DNA of 64,000 nt from Solirhodobacter olei. Lineage in GTDB: Bacteria; Pseudomonadota; Alphaproteobacteria; Rhodobacterales; Rhodobacteraceae. A program made the translations under genes and the position numbers. Within the stretch, counting starts at the first letter, position 1. Every line of letters starts with the position of its first letter. Of the stretch, positions 53,836 to 64,000 are shown in pieces. The notes below the pieces were generated by a model. It made no database searches and was not told where the DNA came from. It was given only the letters and a program-made list of their open reading frames with translations. The stretch spans positions 124,001 through 188,000 of the forward strand of contig NZ_RRYH01000003.1 in the NCBI RefSeq assembly GCF_004010155.1. The letters are read 5' to 3'.

Positions 53836-55800
53836 ATGAGTCTCCCGAACGGTTTCCTCGACGAATTGCGCGCCCGCGTCAGCCTCAGCCACGTGGTGGG
53901 GCGCAAGGTGACATGGGACATGCGCCGCTCGAACCAGGCGAAGGGCGACTACTGGGCGCCGTGCCCGTTCCATCAGGAAAAGACGGCGAGCTTCCATGTC
54001 GATGACCGCAAAGGGTTTTATTACTGCTTCGGCTGCCATGCGAAGGGCGATGCGCTGACCTTCCTTAAGGACAGCGAGAACATGTCCTTCATGGAGGCGG
54101 TGGAACTGCTGGCCCGCGAGGCCGGGCTGCCGGTGCCGGCGCAGGACCCGAAGGCCGCCGAGAAGGCCGATCGGCGCACGCGCCTCGCCGATGTGGTGGA
54201 GCAGGCGGTGCAGTTCTACCGGCTCCAGCTCCGCTCCAACGCCGGCGCCGTGGCGCGCGACTACCTCGACCGCCGCCGCCTGCCCGAGGCCTCGCGCGAG
54301 GCCTTCGAGATCGGCTATGCGCCCGACAACCGCCACGCGCTTTGGCAGCATCTGCGCGGCAAGGGCGTCGATGGCACGCTGATCGTGGAGGCAGGCCTCG
54401 CCATCAAGCCCGACGACGGCGGCGATCCGTTCGACCGCTTCCGGGGCCGCGTGATCTTCCCTATCCGCGACCAGCGGGGCCGGGCGATCAGCCTCGGTGG
54501 CCGGGCGCTCGACCCGAACGCGCGGGCGAAATACCTTAACGGACCAGAGACGGCCCTCTTCGACAAGGGCCGCAGCCTTTACAACCACGGCCCCGCGCGG
54601 GACGCAGCCGGCAAGGGCCAGCAGCTGATCGTGGCCGAGGGCTACATGGACGTGATCGCGCTGGTGGAGGGCGGGTTCGAGGCGGCCGTGGCCCCGCTCG
54701 GCACCGCGGTGACCGAGGATCAGCTGCGGCTGATCTGGCGGATGCATCCGGAGCCGGTGATCGCGCTCGACGGCGACGCGGCCGGGCTCAGGGCCGCGCA
54801 GCGCGTGGTCGATCTGGCACTGCCGCTGATCGAGGCGGGGCAGGGGCTGCGCTTCGCGATCATGGAGGGGGGCAAGGACCCCGACGAGATCCTGCGCGGC
54901 CCCGGCGGGCGGGCTGCGCTGCAGAAGGCGTTCGATTCGGCTGAACCGATGGCGGCGCTGCTCTGGCGGCGCGAGACGGAAGGCCAGGTGTTCGACAGCC
55001 CGGAACGGCGCGCGGCGCTCGACAAGCGGCTGCGCGCGGCGCTGAAGACAATCCGCGACCCGTCGATCCGCGGACATTACGGCGAAGAGTTCAAGAGGCT
55101 GCGCTTCGAGCTGTTCGGCCAGTCACGCGGCCCTTCGGCCCCGCGACAGGGCCGGCAGGGAGGAACCGGACGCCGCGGCGGCGGGCGGGGGATGGAGCCG
55201 GTGCAGATCGCGCCGCTGGCGAGCACCCGCGGCTCGCTCCTGGCCGCGGGCGCCGATACCGTGGGCGAGATACTGCTCGAGGCGGTGATCCTCGCGACGC
55301 TCATTCGCCATCCGGACCTCATCCACCGCTTCGAGGACAAGATCGACCGGCTCGACTTTGCCGGCCCCGGCCATGATCGGCTGCGCGACGCGCTCTTGCG
55401 TCACGCCGATCTGGCCGATCCGGAGGTCTTGCGGCAAAAAATCACGGCAGAGGCCGGTGCGGAGCTTGATCGGCTCTTCGCGCTTCCCCATGTGCAGATC
55501 GCGCCGCCCCTCCGCGCCTCTGTCAGTAGCGAAACGGCTGCCGAATGTCTGACCGAGGAGATTGCAAAGCTCGCCGCCGCGCGCGGCGCGCAGCGTGAGA
55601 TTGCCCATGCGGCCGAGGACTTGGCCGGTTTGGCGGACGAGGGCGTGACCTGGCGGCTGAGTCAGGCCGCCGAAGCCAGAAACCGCGCCGGACGGGCGCA
55701 ACAGGAGGACGCAAGCGATCTGGGCGAGGACCGTGCGGCGCTGTCTGCGCACCTTCAGAGCCTGATCGATGCCGAAGTTTGGGTAAAGAAAAAGGGCTGA
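53836..55800 (+). CDS. dnaG: DNA primase
   Basis: 654 residues. CHC2 zinc finger: C43-x2-H46 and C64-x2-C67 (APCPFH, YYCFGCHAKGD). Toprim core: IVAEGYMDVIAL and ALDGDAAGLRAAQ (Glu and Asp-x-Asp metal sites). The C-terminal third (about 470-654) is the helicase-binding domain. It makes primers for replication. Followed by rpoD 87 bases later, the conserved dnaG-rpoD macromolecular synthesis order. Confidence 0.97.
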   Translation: MSLPNGFLDELRARVSLSHVVGRKVTWDMRRSNQAKGDYWAPCPFHQEKTASFHVDDRKGFYYCFGCHAKGDALTFLKDSENMSFMEAVELLAREAGLPVPAQDPKAAEKADRRTRLADVVEQAVQFYRLQLRSNAGAVARDYLDRRRLPEASREAFEIGYAPDNRHALWQHLRGKGVDGTLIVEAGLAIKPDDGGDPFDRFRGRVIFPIRDQRGRAISLGGRALDPNARAKYLNGPETALFDKGRSLYNHGPARDAAGKGQQLIVAEGYMDVIALVEGGFEAAVAPLGTAVTEDQLRLIWRMHPEPVIALDGDAAGLRAAQRVVDLALPLIEAGQGLRFAIMEGGKDPDEILRGPGGRAALQKAFDSAEPMAALLWRRETEGQVFDSPERRAALDKRLRAALKTIRDPSIRGHYGEEFKRLRFELFGQSRGPSAPRQGRQGGTGRRGGGRGMEPVQIAPLASTRGSLLAAGADTVGEILLEAVILATLIRHPDLIHRFEDKIDRLDFAGPGHDRLRDALLRHADLADPEVLRQKITAEAGAELDRLFALPHVQIAPPLRASVSSETAAECLTEEIAKLAAARGAQREIAHAAEDLAGLADEGVTWRLSQAAEARNRAGRAQQEDASDLGEDRAALSAHLQSLIDAEVWVKKKG

Positions 55801-55887
55801 CGCCTTTCCGCCCCTGTGATTCGCACTAATGATTCGCTAAACCGGCTGAAATGCGCGCGCTGATTCGGCCCTTCGCGAGGAGTATCC

Positions 55888-57894
<2,007 letters not shown>

Positions 57895-57898
57895 CGCG

Positions 57899-58174
57899 AT
57901 GTCCCTGCTTTCCCGCCTTCTCGGCAGCAAGCCGTCCGAAACCCCCGAAGCGAAGCCCGAGGAGTATGAGGGCTTCGCGATCTATCCCGAGCCGGTCAAG
58001 GACGGCGGACGCTGGCGCATTGCCGCGCGGATCGAGAAGGAAGTGGGCGGCGAGATCAAGCAGCACCAGCTGATCCGCGCCGATGTTGTCGAAAGCCATG
58101 ACGAGGCCTGCAGCATGTCGCTGCGCAAGGCACGCCAGATGATCGACGAGCAGGGCGAAAGTATCTTTCGCTAG
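57899..58174 (+). CDS. HlyU-family protein
   Basis: 91 residues. EEYEGFAIYPEPVKDGGRWRIAARIEKEVGGEIKQHQLIRADV is the HlyU family pattern (quoted here in part: YEGFAIYPEP, GRWRIAARIEK). Four bases after rpoD, so on the same transcript. HlyU proteins in Vibrio act as anti-silencing regulators; most alphaproteobacterial ones are unstudied. Confidence 0.75.
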   Translation: MSLLSRLLGSKPSETPEAKPEEYEGFAIYPEPVKDGGRWRIAARIEKEVGGEIKQHQLIRADVVESHDEACSMSLRKARQMIDEQGESIFR

Positions 58175-58324
58175 GGCGGAAGATCTCGCCCGGGGCCGCA
58201 GACCTCCAGCAAGCCATTCTCCGCTGAGGCCGGGTGCGCGCGGGCCCGCTCGCTTGCGCCTGCCTGCGACGACTCGGGCCGGCTCATGCTATGATCACGA
58301 CATCGTGAGCGCAGGGAGGCTGCG

Positions 58325-58627
58325 ATGACTGCGATGAACGTGGTGCATATGCGCGTGAAGCCCGGCAAGGATGCCGAGTTCCTGAAGCTGCACAGGGAAT
58401 TCGACACCAAAGGCATGAAGGGTTGTTCCAACTTCTGGATCGTCCGTTCTGGCGAGCGTGACTATATCGTCGTCGGGGAATGGGCGAGCCATGAGGCGAT
58501 GGTGGCCGCGCGGCCGGTGATGATCGGCAATCTCGACCGGCTGCGGCCGCTGCTGGAAGATCTCGGCGGCGGGCGCGGGGTGACCGAACCCTGGTCGGGC
58601 GAAGTTGCGGTTCACCGCGTTATGTAA
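58325..58627 (+). CDS. Antibiotic biosynthesis monooxygenase (ABM) domain protein
   Basis: 100 residues, ferredoxin-like ABM fold: MNVVHMRVKPGKDAEFLKLHREF and YIVVGEWASHEAM. Small dimeric proteins, some heme-degrading or quinol oxygenases; role here unknown. GGGAGG ribosome site. The 150-base gap before it holds a possible promoter near 58280. Confidence 0.65.
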   Translation: MTAMNVVHMRVKPGKDAEFLKLHREFDTKGMKGCSNFWIVRSGERDYIVVGEWASHEAMVAARPVMIGNLDRLRPLLEDLGGGRGVTEPWSGEVAVHRVM

Positions 58628-58693
58628 GCGATGGCGCCGGACCTTCCGGCCCACCCCCTCGCGCCCGGGCGCGTGGCGGGGTAGGGTCGCTCC

Positions 58694-59107
58694 ATGCAGA
58701 CCCAATTCACCATCGCGACCCGCGGGGCGGGGTTATACGAGGTCACCGACGAGGTCGCGGGCTGGCTTTCCGGCGGGGGGGACGGGCTGGTGACGCTCTT
58801 CCTGCGCCACACCTCCTGCTCGCTCCTGATCCAGGAGAATGCCGACCCCTCGGTGCAGCGCGACCTTGCGGCCTTCCTTGGCCGGCTGGCGCCACCCGCC
58901 GATGACCCGGCGATGCGCTACCTGACGCATCGGGCCGAAGGGCCGGACGACATGCCGGCCCATATCAAGGCGGCGCTCTTGCCGGTCAGCCTGTCTATCC
59001 CGGTCCTTGCGGGGCGGATGGCGCTTGGCACCTGGCAGGGGATCTATCTCTGGGAGCATCGCGCCGCGCCGCACCGGCGCCAGATCGCGGCGCATTTCGC
59101 CGGCTGA
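58694..59107 (+). CDS. YjbQ-family protein (UPF0047)
   Basis: 137 residues. FLRHTSCSLLIQENADPSVQRDL and GTWQGIYLWEHR are the family signatures; His, Asp and Glu residues form a possible metal site. YjbQ shows thiamine-phosphate synthase-like side activity; physiological role is unknown. In a run of small genes of the same strand from 58325 to 59601. Confidence 0.9.
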   Translation: MQTQFTIATRGAGLYEVTDEVAGWLSGGGDGLVTLFLRHTSCSLLIQENADPSVQRDLAAFLGRLAPPADDPAMRYLTHRAEGPDDMPAHIKAALLPVSLSIPVLAGRMALGTWQGIYLWEHRAAPHRRQIAAHFAG

Positions 59108-59145
59108 GGCTTGGCGGATCAGGGCGGACGTGGCAGGCTTTCGCC

Positions 59146-59601
59146 ATGGATTTCGCCCTGCGCCCCGCGAGGCCGGAAGACTGTCCCGGCCTGACCACGC
59201 TCTGCCTGCGCTCCAAGGCGCATTGGGGCTATGATGCCGATTTCATGGCGCGCTGCCGTCCGTATCTGACGATCTCCGAAACCAGTCTCGGCGCCGGATG
59301 GGTGGTGCTGGCCGAGACGGGGGATCTGCCACTCGGCACTGCTGAGGTGACGGTGGCCGGGACGGTGGCGGATCTCGACAAGATCTTCGTCGCGCCGGAG
59401 GCGCTCGGCCACGGGATCGGGCGGGCGCTGATGGCCTGGGTGATGGACTGTGCCCGAGCGCATGGCGCGACGCGGCTGGAGGCCCTGGCCGACCCCAACG
59501 CCGTGCCCTTCTACGAGGCGATGGGTGGCCAGCAACAGGGCTGGGCCCTCTCGGAGGCGACGCCGGGCCGCCGCCTGCCGAGGATGGTGATCGCGCTTTG
59601 A
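59146..59601 (+). CDS. GNAT-family N-acetyltransferase
   Basis: 151 residues, GNAT fold. Motif A is VAPEALGHGIGRALMAWVMD (acetyl-CoA loop G-x-G-x-G/A), and the C-terminal LEALADPNAVPFYEAMGG is motif B. 38 bases after the YjbQ gene; convergent with the dienelactone hydrolase gene. Substrate unknown. Confidence 0.85.
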   Translation: MDFALRPARPEDCPGLTTLCLRSKAHWGYDADFMARCRPYLTISETSLGAGWVVLAETGDLPLGTAEVTVAGTVADLDKIFVAPEALGHGIGRALMAWVMDCARAHGATRLEALADPNAVPFYEAMGGQQQGWALSEATPGRRLPRMVIAL

Positions 59602-59682
59602 TCCGGTGTGTGTCTTCCTTTTCCCACGCTTCCCCTTGCGGACCTGAGGGCAGGCGGCCGCTGCCGCCGGCCTCTCATCCCC

Positions 59683-60570
59683 TCAGGTCAGGTATTTCCT
59701 GAACCAGGCCGTGGTGCGCCCCCAGGCGAGTTCCGCCGCTGCGCGGTCGTAGCGCGGTGTGGTGTCGTTGTGAAAGCCGTGGTTCACGCCCTCGTAGATG
59801 AAGGCCTCGTAGGTCTTGTGGCCGGCGTCGAGGGCGGCCTTGTAGGCGGGCCAGCCGTCGTTGATCCGCTGGTCGAGCGCGGCGTAGTGCAGAAGCAGCG
59901 GGGCCCGGATCCGGGCAACGTCCTCCGTCTTCGGCTGACGGCCATAGAAGGGGACCGCGGCTGCAAGTTCGGGGTAGGCGACCGCGGCGGCATTGCAGAC
60001 CCCGCCGCCGTAGCAGAAGCCGACGATGCCGACCTTGCCGGTCGACTCCGGATCCTTCATCAGGACCTCTACCGCGGCGAAGAAGTCGTTCATCAGCTTC
60101 ACCGGGTCGACCTGCTTCTGCAGCGCCACGCCGTCCTCGTCATTGCCGGGGTAGCCACCGAGAGAGCTCAGCCCGTCCGGCGCCAGCGCGAGAAACCCCG
60201 CCTTGGCGACGCGCCGGGCCACATCCTTGATGTAGGGATTGAGGCCGCGGTTCTCATGAACCACCACCACGGCGGGGTATTTCGGCCCGCCGGCGGTGGG
60301 CTTCACCCGGTAGGCGCGCACCGCGCCGTTGCCGTTCGGGGAGTCGTAGGTCTCGTAGGTCGCATGGATCGCCGGGTCGGTGAAGGACACCTGCTCGGCC
60401 AGGGCGTAATCCGGGCTCAACATCTTCAGGATCGCCGCTGCGGTCAGCCCGCCGACGGCCCATTTGCCGGCGCGGTCGAGGAACTCGCGCTTGGTGATCA
60501 GGCCGTGGGCGTAATAATCGTAGAGGTCGAGAAGATCCTGATCGAAGTCCTTCGCAGTCAGACGGGTCAT
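59683..60570 (-). CDS. Dienelactone hydrolase family protein
   Basis: 295 residues, alpha/beta hydrolase. Nucleophile Cys in GFCYGGGVCNAA (about residues 180-190), Asp in YAALDQRIN and His in GVNHGFHND. The first ~50 residues have a Tat-like start (TKREFLDRAGKWAVGG ... YALA) with KR instead of RR, which suggests export. ATG 60570 after AAGGAGG. Natural substrate not predictable. Confidence 0.85.
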   Translation of the reverse strand: MTRLTAKDFDQDLLDLYDYYAHGLITKREFLDRAGKWAVGGLTAAAILKMLSPDYALAEQVSFTDPAIHATYETYDSPNGNGAVRAYRVKPTAGGPKYPAVVVVHENRGLNPYIKDVARRVAKAGFLALAPDGLSSLGGYPGNDEDGVALQKQVDPVKLMNDFFAAVEVLMKDPESTGKVGIVGFCYGGGVCNAAAVAYPELAAAVPFYGRQPKTEDVARIRAPLLLHYAALDQRINDGWPAYKAALDAGHKTYEAFIYEGVNHGFHNDTTPRYDRAAAELAWGRTTAWFRKYLT

Positions 60571-60746
60571 CGCTTCGTCCTCCTTCGGGAGGCCACAGGA
60601 TATCATGGAAGCCCCTGCGGCCCCGGTGATCCCGCGCAAGCCGGAGGGGATCGGCGACAAGTCGCGCGGCCGGCCTGCAGACCCATTCCGTTGTATTGCG
60701 GCGGACCCGGTGTATCGTGGCCGCGGGAAAGAAGGGGGGCGCCGAT

Positions 60747-61328
60747 ATGGCGAGCATTGCGGAAGCGCCGGCCGCACCGGTGCGGCTGATCCGTCTGGAA
60801 TACCTCTGGTATGTGGCGCTGGCGCTGGCGGTGATGGTCGCCGCCATCGTCAGCCAGGATATCTGGTTTCTCAACTGGGTTCATGTGATGAGCGGCGTCC
60901 TCTGGACGGGGATCGACCTGTTCATGGGCTTCGTTCTGGGGCCGATCCTCAGGAGCATGGATGTGGCCGCGCGCAAGCAGGTCTTGCTCAGGCTGACGCC
61001 GAAGATGCTTTTCGCGATGCCGACGCTGGCGATCATCACCGGCACGGCAGGGTGGTTCCTTGCTTCCGACCTCGGCTACACGGATCTTGCCTGGCCGCAG
61101 ATCGGCTGGATCTACGGCGCGCTGGTGCTGGTGACGCTGATGACGATCCAGGGGCTGGGCTATCTGCTGCCGACCAACCTGCGGGTCTGCTTCGAGCTGC
61201 AGAAGCAGCAGCCCGATGGGGCGAAGATCGGCCGGCTGATGAGCGGCTATTTCTATGCCGTGGCCGCGCAGGGCCTCATGCAGGTGGCGATCATCGTCAT
61301 CATGGCGCGGATCGTCGCCGGGATCTGA
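60747..61328 (+). CDS. Integral membrane protein
   Basis: 193 residues with about five hydrophobic helices (near residues 20-45, 52-75, 95-115, 122-145, 165-190). WVHVMSGVLWTGIDLFMGFVLGPIL resembles the heme/copper-related membrane families (DUF2269/CopD/PuuD N-terminus), where the WxH-x5-W pattern may bind heme; that is inference. Ribosome site GAAGGGGGG; divergent from the dienelactone hydrolase gene. Confidence 0.65.
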   Translation: MASIAEAPAAPVRLIRLEYLWYVALALAVMVAAIVSQDIWFLNWVHVMSGVLWTGIDLFMGFVLGPILRSMDVAARKQVLLRLTPKMLFAMPTLAIITGTAGWFLASDLGYTDLAWPQIGWIYGALVLVTLMTIQGLGYLLPTNLRVCFELQKQQPDGAKIGRLMSGYFYAVAAQGLMQVAIIVIMARIVAGI

Positions 61329-61337
61329 GAGGCGGGG

Positions 61338-61994
61338 TCAGGAGCAGGGAACCAGGAGCGCCTCGCCCAGGGCCACATCGTGCGGCAGGGGAAAGATCGT
61401 CGGAATCTCCTGGAAGGCGTAGCCGATGGCGATGGTCCGAGGGTTGTGGCCGCGGGCGTGGAGCCTCGCCAGCGTCCTGTCGTAGAAGCCGCCGCCATAG
61501 CCGAGGCGGTAGGTGCCCGCACCGAGGCCCACGACGGGGGAGAGGACGACATCCGGCGTCACCTCCGGTGCCTCGGGTGGCGGTACGGGGATGTCCCAGA
61601 CGCCGCGGGCGAGCCTGGCGCCTTCCTCCCACAGCCGGAAGATCAGAGGCGCGCCCTTCTCGACGACCACCGGCAGGACGATCCGGTCGCCACCCTCCCT
61701 GCGGGCGGCGGCCCACGCGCGGAGGTCCGGCTCGCCCTTGAACGGCCACGTGATCGCGATCGTGGCGCCGCCCGGCGTGCCAAGCCGCGCGTCGAGCTCT
61801 GCCGCCAGCGCCCGGTCCGCCGCAACGCGGGCCGCCACCGGCAGCGCCTGCCGGAGCGCGATCAGCCGCGCGCGCTCTGCCTTGCGCCAGCGCATCACGT
61901 CGCGCCGCGTCTCCGCGTCCGGCAGGCCGCCGGCCTCGGGTGGAAGCTCGCCCAGAAGGCAGGGCGAGGAGGCGGGGGTGTTCGGTTCGCTCAT
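61338..61994 (-). CDS. 5-formyltetrahydrofolate cyclo-ligase
   Basis: 218 residues. Family blocks [26 protein letters not shown] and [12 protein letters not shown] (ATP and phosphate loop) fit EC 6.3.3.2, which converts 5-formyl-THF to methenyl-THF. ATG 61994 follows GGAGGAAAG. Supports the folate pool also used by sarcosine oxidase. Ends nine bases from the convergent membrane protein stop. Confidence 0.9.
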   Translation of the reverse strand: MSEPNTPASSPCLLGELPPEAGGLPDAETRRDVMRWRKAERARLIALRQALPVAARVAADRALAAELDARLGTPGGATIAITWPFKGEPDLRAWAAARREGGDRIVLPVVVEKGAPLIFRLWEEGARLARGVWDIPVPPPEAPEVTPDVVLSPVVGLGAGTYRLGYGGGFYDRTLARLHARGHNPRTIAIGYAFQEIPTIFPLPHDVALGEALLVPCS

Positions 61995-62182
61995 CTTTCC
62001 TCCAGTCCGGCGCATCCTGCCCGGGGACCGCCGCCCGCGCGTCTCGGAATGCGTCCGGGCGTGTGCCGGGCGCGACACGCTGGCCCGTGGCATGTTGTAG
62101 CCCCCTCAAGCCTCTACCCAAACTGTGGAGGGTCGCCTATAGTCCCTGTGGAAATCCACGGATCGCCCCCGAGGGAGAGGTT

Positions 62183-62650
62183 ATGCGCTGCCCGTTTTGC
62201 GGAAGTATCGACACCCAGGTGAAGGACTCGCGTCCCGCCGAGGACCATGTGGCCATCCGTCGCCGGCGCTTCTGCCCGGCCTGCGGGGGGCGCTTCACCA
62301 CCTATGAGCGGGTGCAGCTGCGCGACCTCGTGGTTATCAAGACCTCCGGCAAGCGCGAGGACTTCGACCGCGACAAGCTGGAACGCTCGATCCGCATCGC
62401 GATGCAGAAGCGCCCGATCGAGCCGGAGCGGATTGACCAGATGATCTCCGGCATCGTGCGGCGGCTGGAGAGCATGGGCGAGACCGACATTCCGTCGAAG
62501 ACCATCGGCGAGATCGTGATGGAGACGCTGGCGCGGATCGACACCGTCGCCTACGTCCGCTTCGCCTCGGTCTACCGCAACTTCCAGGCCGTGGACGACT
62601 TCGACAAGTTCGTGCAGGAGCTGCGCCCGCAGGCCGGCGCGGAAGAGTGA
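62183..62650 (+). CDS. nrdR: Transcriptional repressor NrdR
   Basis: 155 residues. Zinc ribbon C3-x2-C6 and C31-x2-C34 ([17 protein letters not shown]) plus the ATP-cone (about 49-139: [25 protein letters not shown]). It represses ribonucleotide reductase genes in response to dATP/ATP. GAGGGAGAGG ribosome site. Overlaps ribD as GTGA. Confidence 0.96.
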   Translation: MRCPFCGSIDTQVKDSRPAEDHVAIRRRRFCPACGGRFTTYERVQLRDLVVIKTSGKREDFDRDKLERSIRIAMQKRPIEPERIDQMISGIVRRLESMGETDIPSKTIGEIVMETLARIDTVAYVRFASVYRNFQAVDDFDKFVQELRPQAGAEE

Positions 62651-63744
62651 CCCCCGAAGACGCCCGCCACATGCGCCACGCCCTCGGGCTGGGCGCTCGG
62701 GGGCTTGGGCGGACGTGGCCCAACCCGGCGGTGGGCTGTGTGCTGGTCAAGGACGGCCGCGTCGTCGGCCGGGGCTGGACCCAGCCGGGCGGGCGGCCCC
62801 ATGCCGAGGTGGTGGCCCTGGCCCAGGCCGGCACGGCGGCGCGCGGGGCCACGGCCTATGTCACGCTCGAACCCTGCGCCCATCACGGAAAGACACCGCC
62901 CTGCGCCGAGGCGCTGGTGGCCGCCGGCGTGGCCCGGGTCGTCACCGCGCTTACCGATCCCGATCCGCGCGTCGCGGGCGGCGGGCATGCCATCCTGCGC
63001 GCCGCCGGGATCGCCGTCACCGAAGGCGTGGAGGCAGAGGTGGCGCGGCGGGCGCAGATCGGTTTCCTGACCCGCATCACCAAGGGCCGGCCGATGCTGA
63101 CGCTGAAGCTGGCGCTGAGCCTCGACGGCCGCATCGCCACAGCCTCGGGCGAGAGCCGCTGGATCACCGGGCCGGAGGCGCGGCGCGCCGTCCATGCGAT
63201 GCGTCTTCAGCATGACGCCGTGATGGTCGGTGGTGGCACGGCGCGGGCCGATGATCCGATGCTGAATGTGCGCGGAATGGGGGACGTCCCGCAGCCCGTT
63301 CGCCTGGTGGCGAGCCGCGGTCTGAATCTCTCGCGAGAGGGCCGCCTAGCGGCAAGCGCGCGGGAGGTGCCGCTCTGGCTGCTGCACGATCCGGAGGCGA
63401 CGGAACCGGCAGACGCGGAGGGCTGGGAGGCGCTTGGCGCGCGGCTGGTGCCGGTCGGGTCCGCCGGTGGCGGACTCGATCCGCTGGCAACGCTGCGGGG
63501 GCTTGGTGCCGCAGGTCTTACCCGGGTGTTCTGCGAGGGGGGCGGGGCGCTTGCCGCCTCGCTTCTCGGGGCGGGGCTTGTCGATCGGCTGGTGGTTTTC
63601 TCGGCCGGGCTCGCGCTCGGGTCGGAGGGGCGTCCGGCGCTCGGTGCGCTGCCGCGAGGCCCCCTGGCGGAGGCCCCGCATTTCCGGCTTGTCGATCACC
63701 GCGCCCTGGGCGGTGATGTCATGCAGGTCTGGGAGCGCCCCTAG
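62647..63744 (+). CDS. ribD: Riboflavin biosynthesis protein RibD
   Basis: 365 residues, bifunctional deaminase-reductase. Deaminase zinc sites PHAEVVAL and [13 protein letters not shown] (about 55-83); reductase domain from about 145 ([26 protein letters not shown]) with NADPH contacts. GTG 62647 overlaps the nrdR stop as GTGA, the conserved nrdR-ribD pair. Second and third steps of riboflavin synthesis. Confidence 0.96.
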   Translation: MTPEDARHMRHALGLGARGLGRTWPNPAVGCVLVKDGRVVGRGWTQPGGRPHAEVVALAQAGTAARGATAYVTLEPCAHHGKTPPCAEALVAAGVARVVTALTDPDPRVAGGGHAILRAAGIAVTEGVEAEVARRAQIGFLTRITKGRPMLTLKLALSLDGRIATASGESRWITGPEARRAVHAMRLQHDAVMVGGGTARADDPMLNVRGMGDVPQPVRLVASRGLNLSREGRLAASAREVPLWLLHDPEATEPADAEGWEALGARLVPVGSAGGGLDPLATLRGLGAAGLTRVFCEGGGALAASLLGAGLVDRLVVFSAGLALGSEGRPALGALPRGPLAEAPHFRLVDHRALGGDVMQVWERP

Positions 63745-63754
63745 CCAGGGGCGC
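63735..63754. terminator. Hairpin over the ribD stop codon
   Basis: GCGCCCCT-AGCC-AGGGGCGC, eight-base perfect stem overlapping the ribD TAG, between ribD and the convergent gene ending at 63769. No T-run. Confidence 0.4.
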
Positions 63755-63768
63755 GCCTCGCAGCCCTC

Positions 63769-64000
63769 TTAGCGGAGGATCTGCGAGAACAGCCGCTCGG
63801 TCGAGTGCTTCGTGGTCAGCATCGAGACCTGGTTGTTTGCCTGCGCGTAATGGTAGAGCGCATCCTCGGTGCCCGGGCCCCAGAGGCCGTCGATGGCGCC
63901 GGAATAGTAGCCGTCCCGCATCAGTTGGTACTGGATCGACAGACGGACCTTCCGCTCCTGGCTGACGAAGGCGGTTTGCTGCGGCGAGATCGTGGACGGG
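63769..64000 (-). CDS. Peptidoglycan-binding domain protein, C-terminal part
   Basis: The last 76 residues are in view; the gene runs past the window edge. RLSIQYQLMRDGYYSGAIDGLWGPGTEDALYHYAQANN (quoted in part: LMRDGYYSGAIDGLWGPGT) is a peptidoglycan-binding-1 repeat. Such domains anchor periplasmic or outer-membrane proteins to the wall; the catalytic part, if any, lies outside. Confidence 0.7.
   Translation of the reverse strand, partial: PSTISPQQTAFVSQERKVRLSIQYQLMRDGYYSGAIDGLWGPGTEDALYHYAQANNQVSMLTTKHSTERLFSQILR

Overview
The window is GC-rich, densely packed alphaproteobacterial chromosome. Gene content and order point to the Rhodobacterales (Rhodobacteraceae/Paracoccaceae): RutR-type regulators with a dihydropyrimidinase cluster, an ScfR-type XRE regulator, heterotetrameric sarcosine oxidase, dnaG-rpoD, nrdR-ribD and FnrL-like boxes. 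I see no rRNA, tRNA, CRISPR array, insertion sequence, prophage or conjugative gene.

Layout. 0-2.4 kb: the end of a GH75-like lipoprotein gene with a stop codon in its signal peptide, a low-complexity protein and a RutR regulator. 2.5-12.0 kb: a reductive pyrimidine catabolism island (omega-amino acid transaminase, BauB cupin, second RutR-like regulator, N-carbamoyl-beta-alanine amidohydrolase, dihydropyrimidinase, ABC transporter of the NMT1/THI5 type) with three TGACC-N4-GGTCA operators and a strong terminator. 12.1-18 kb: ScfR regulator, FliM/FliN-like protein, and a translationally coupled response regulator / small membrane protein / SSS-transporter-histidine kinase operon. 18-29 kb: mostly housekeeping and metabolic genes (serine deaminase, DDAH, phasin, Usp, LhgO-like oxidase, P450, serS, a bifunctional fatty-acid oxidation enzyme), separated by copies of a dispersed hairpin repeat. 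29-42.6 kb: a low-oxygen, sulfur and hydrogen island (DksA-like protein, persulfide-dioxygenase-like MBL protein, sulfurtransferase, CydDC, CydABX, then a convergent group-3b type NiFe hydrogenase operon with its protease and a stand-alone cyclic-nucleotide-binding protein). 42.7-47.4 kb: BetI-like regulator, class-III aminotransferase with a perfect TetR-type operator, an Old Yellow Enzyme, DUF302 and a lipoprotein cytochrome c. 47.6-53.8 kb: soxBDAG and an M20 amidohydrolase. 53.8-64 kb: dnaG, rpoD, an HlyU-family gene, several small enzymes, nrdR, ribD and the end of a peptidoglycan-binding protein gene.

How the genes work together. The pyrimidine island covers uptake, ring opening, decarbamoylation and transamination of beta-alanine; the first enzyme, dihydropyrimidine dehydrogenase, is not in the window. 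The 29-42.6 kb region carries FNR-type boxes in front of the dksA-like/persulfide divergon, cydA and the hydrogenase, and looks like a co-regulated low-oxygen module that joins sulfane-sulfur handling, assembly and synthesis of a sulfide-tolerant bd oxidase, and an NAD(P)-linked hydrogenase. Sarcosine oxidase would feed methylene-tetrahydrofolate and glycine into one-carbon metabolism.
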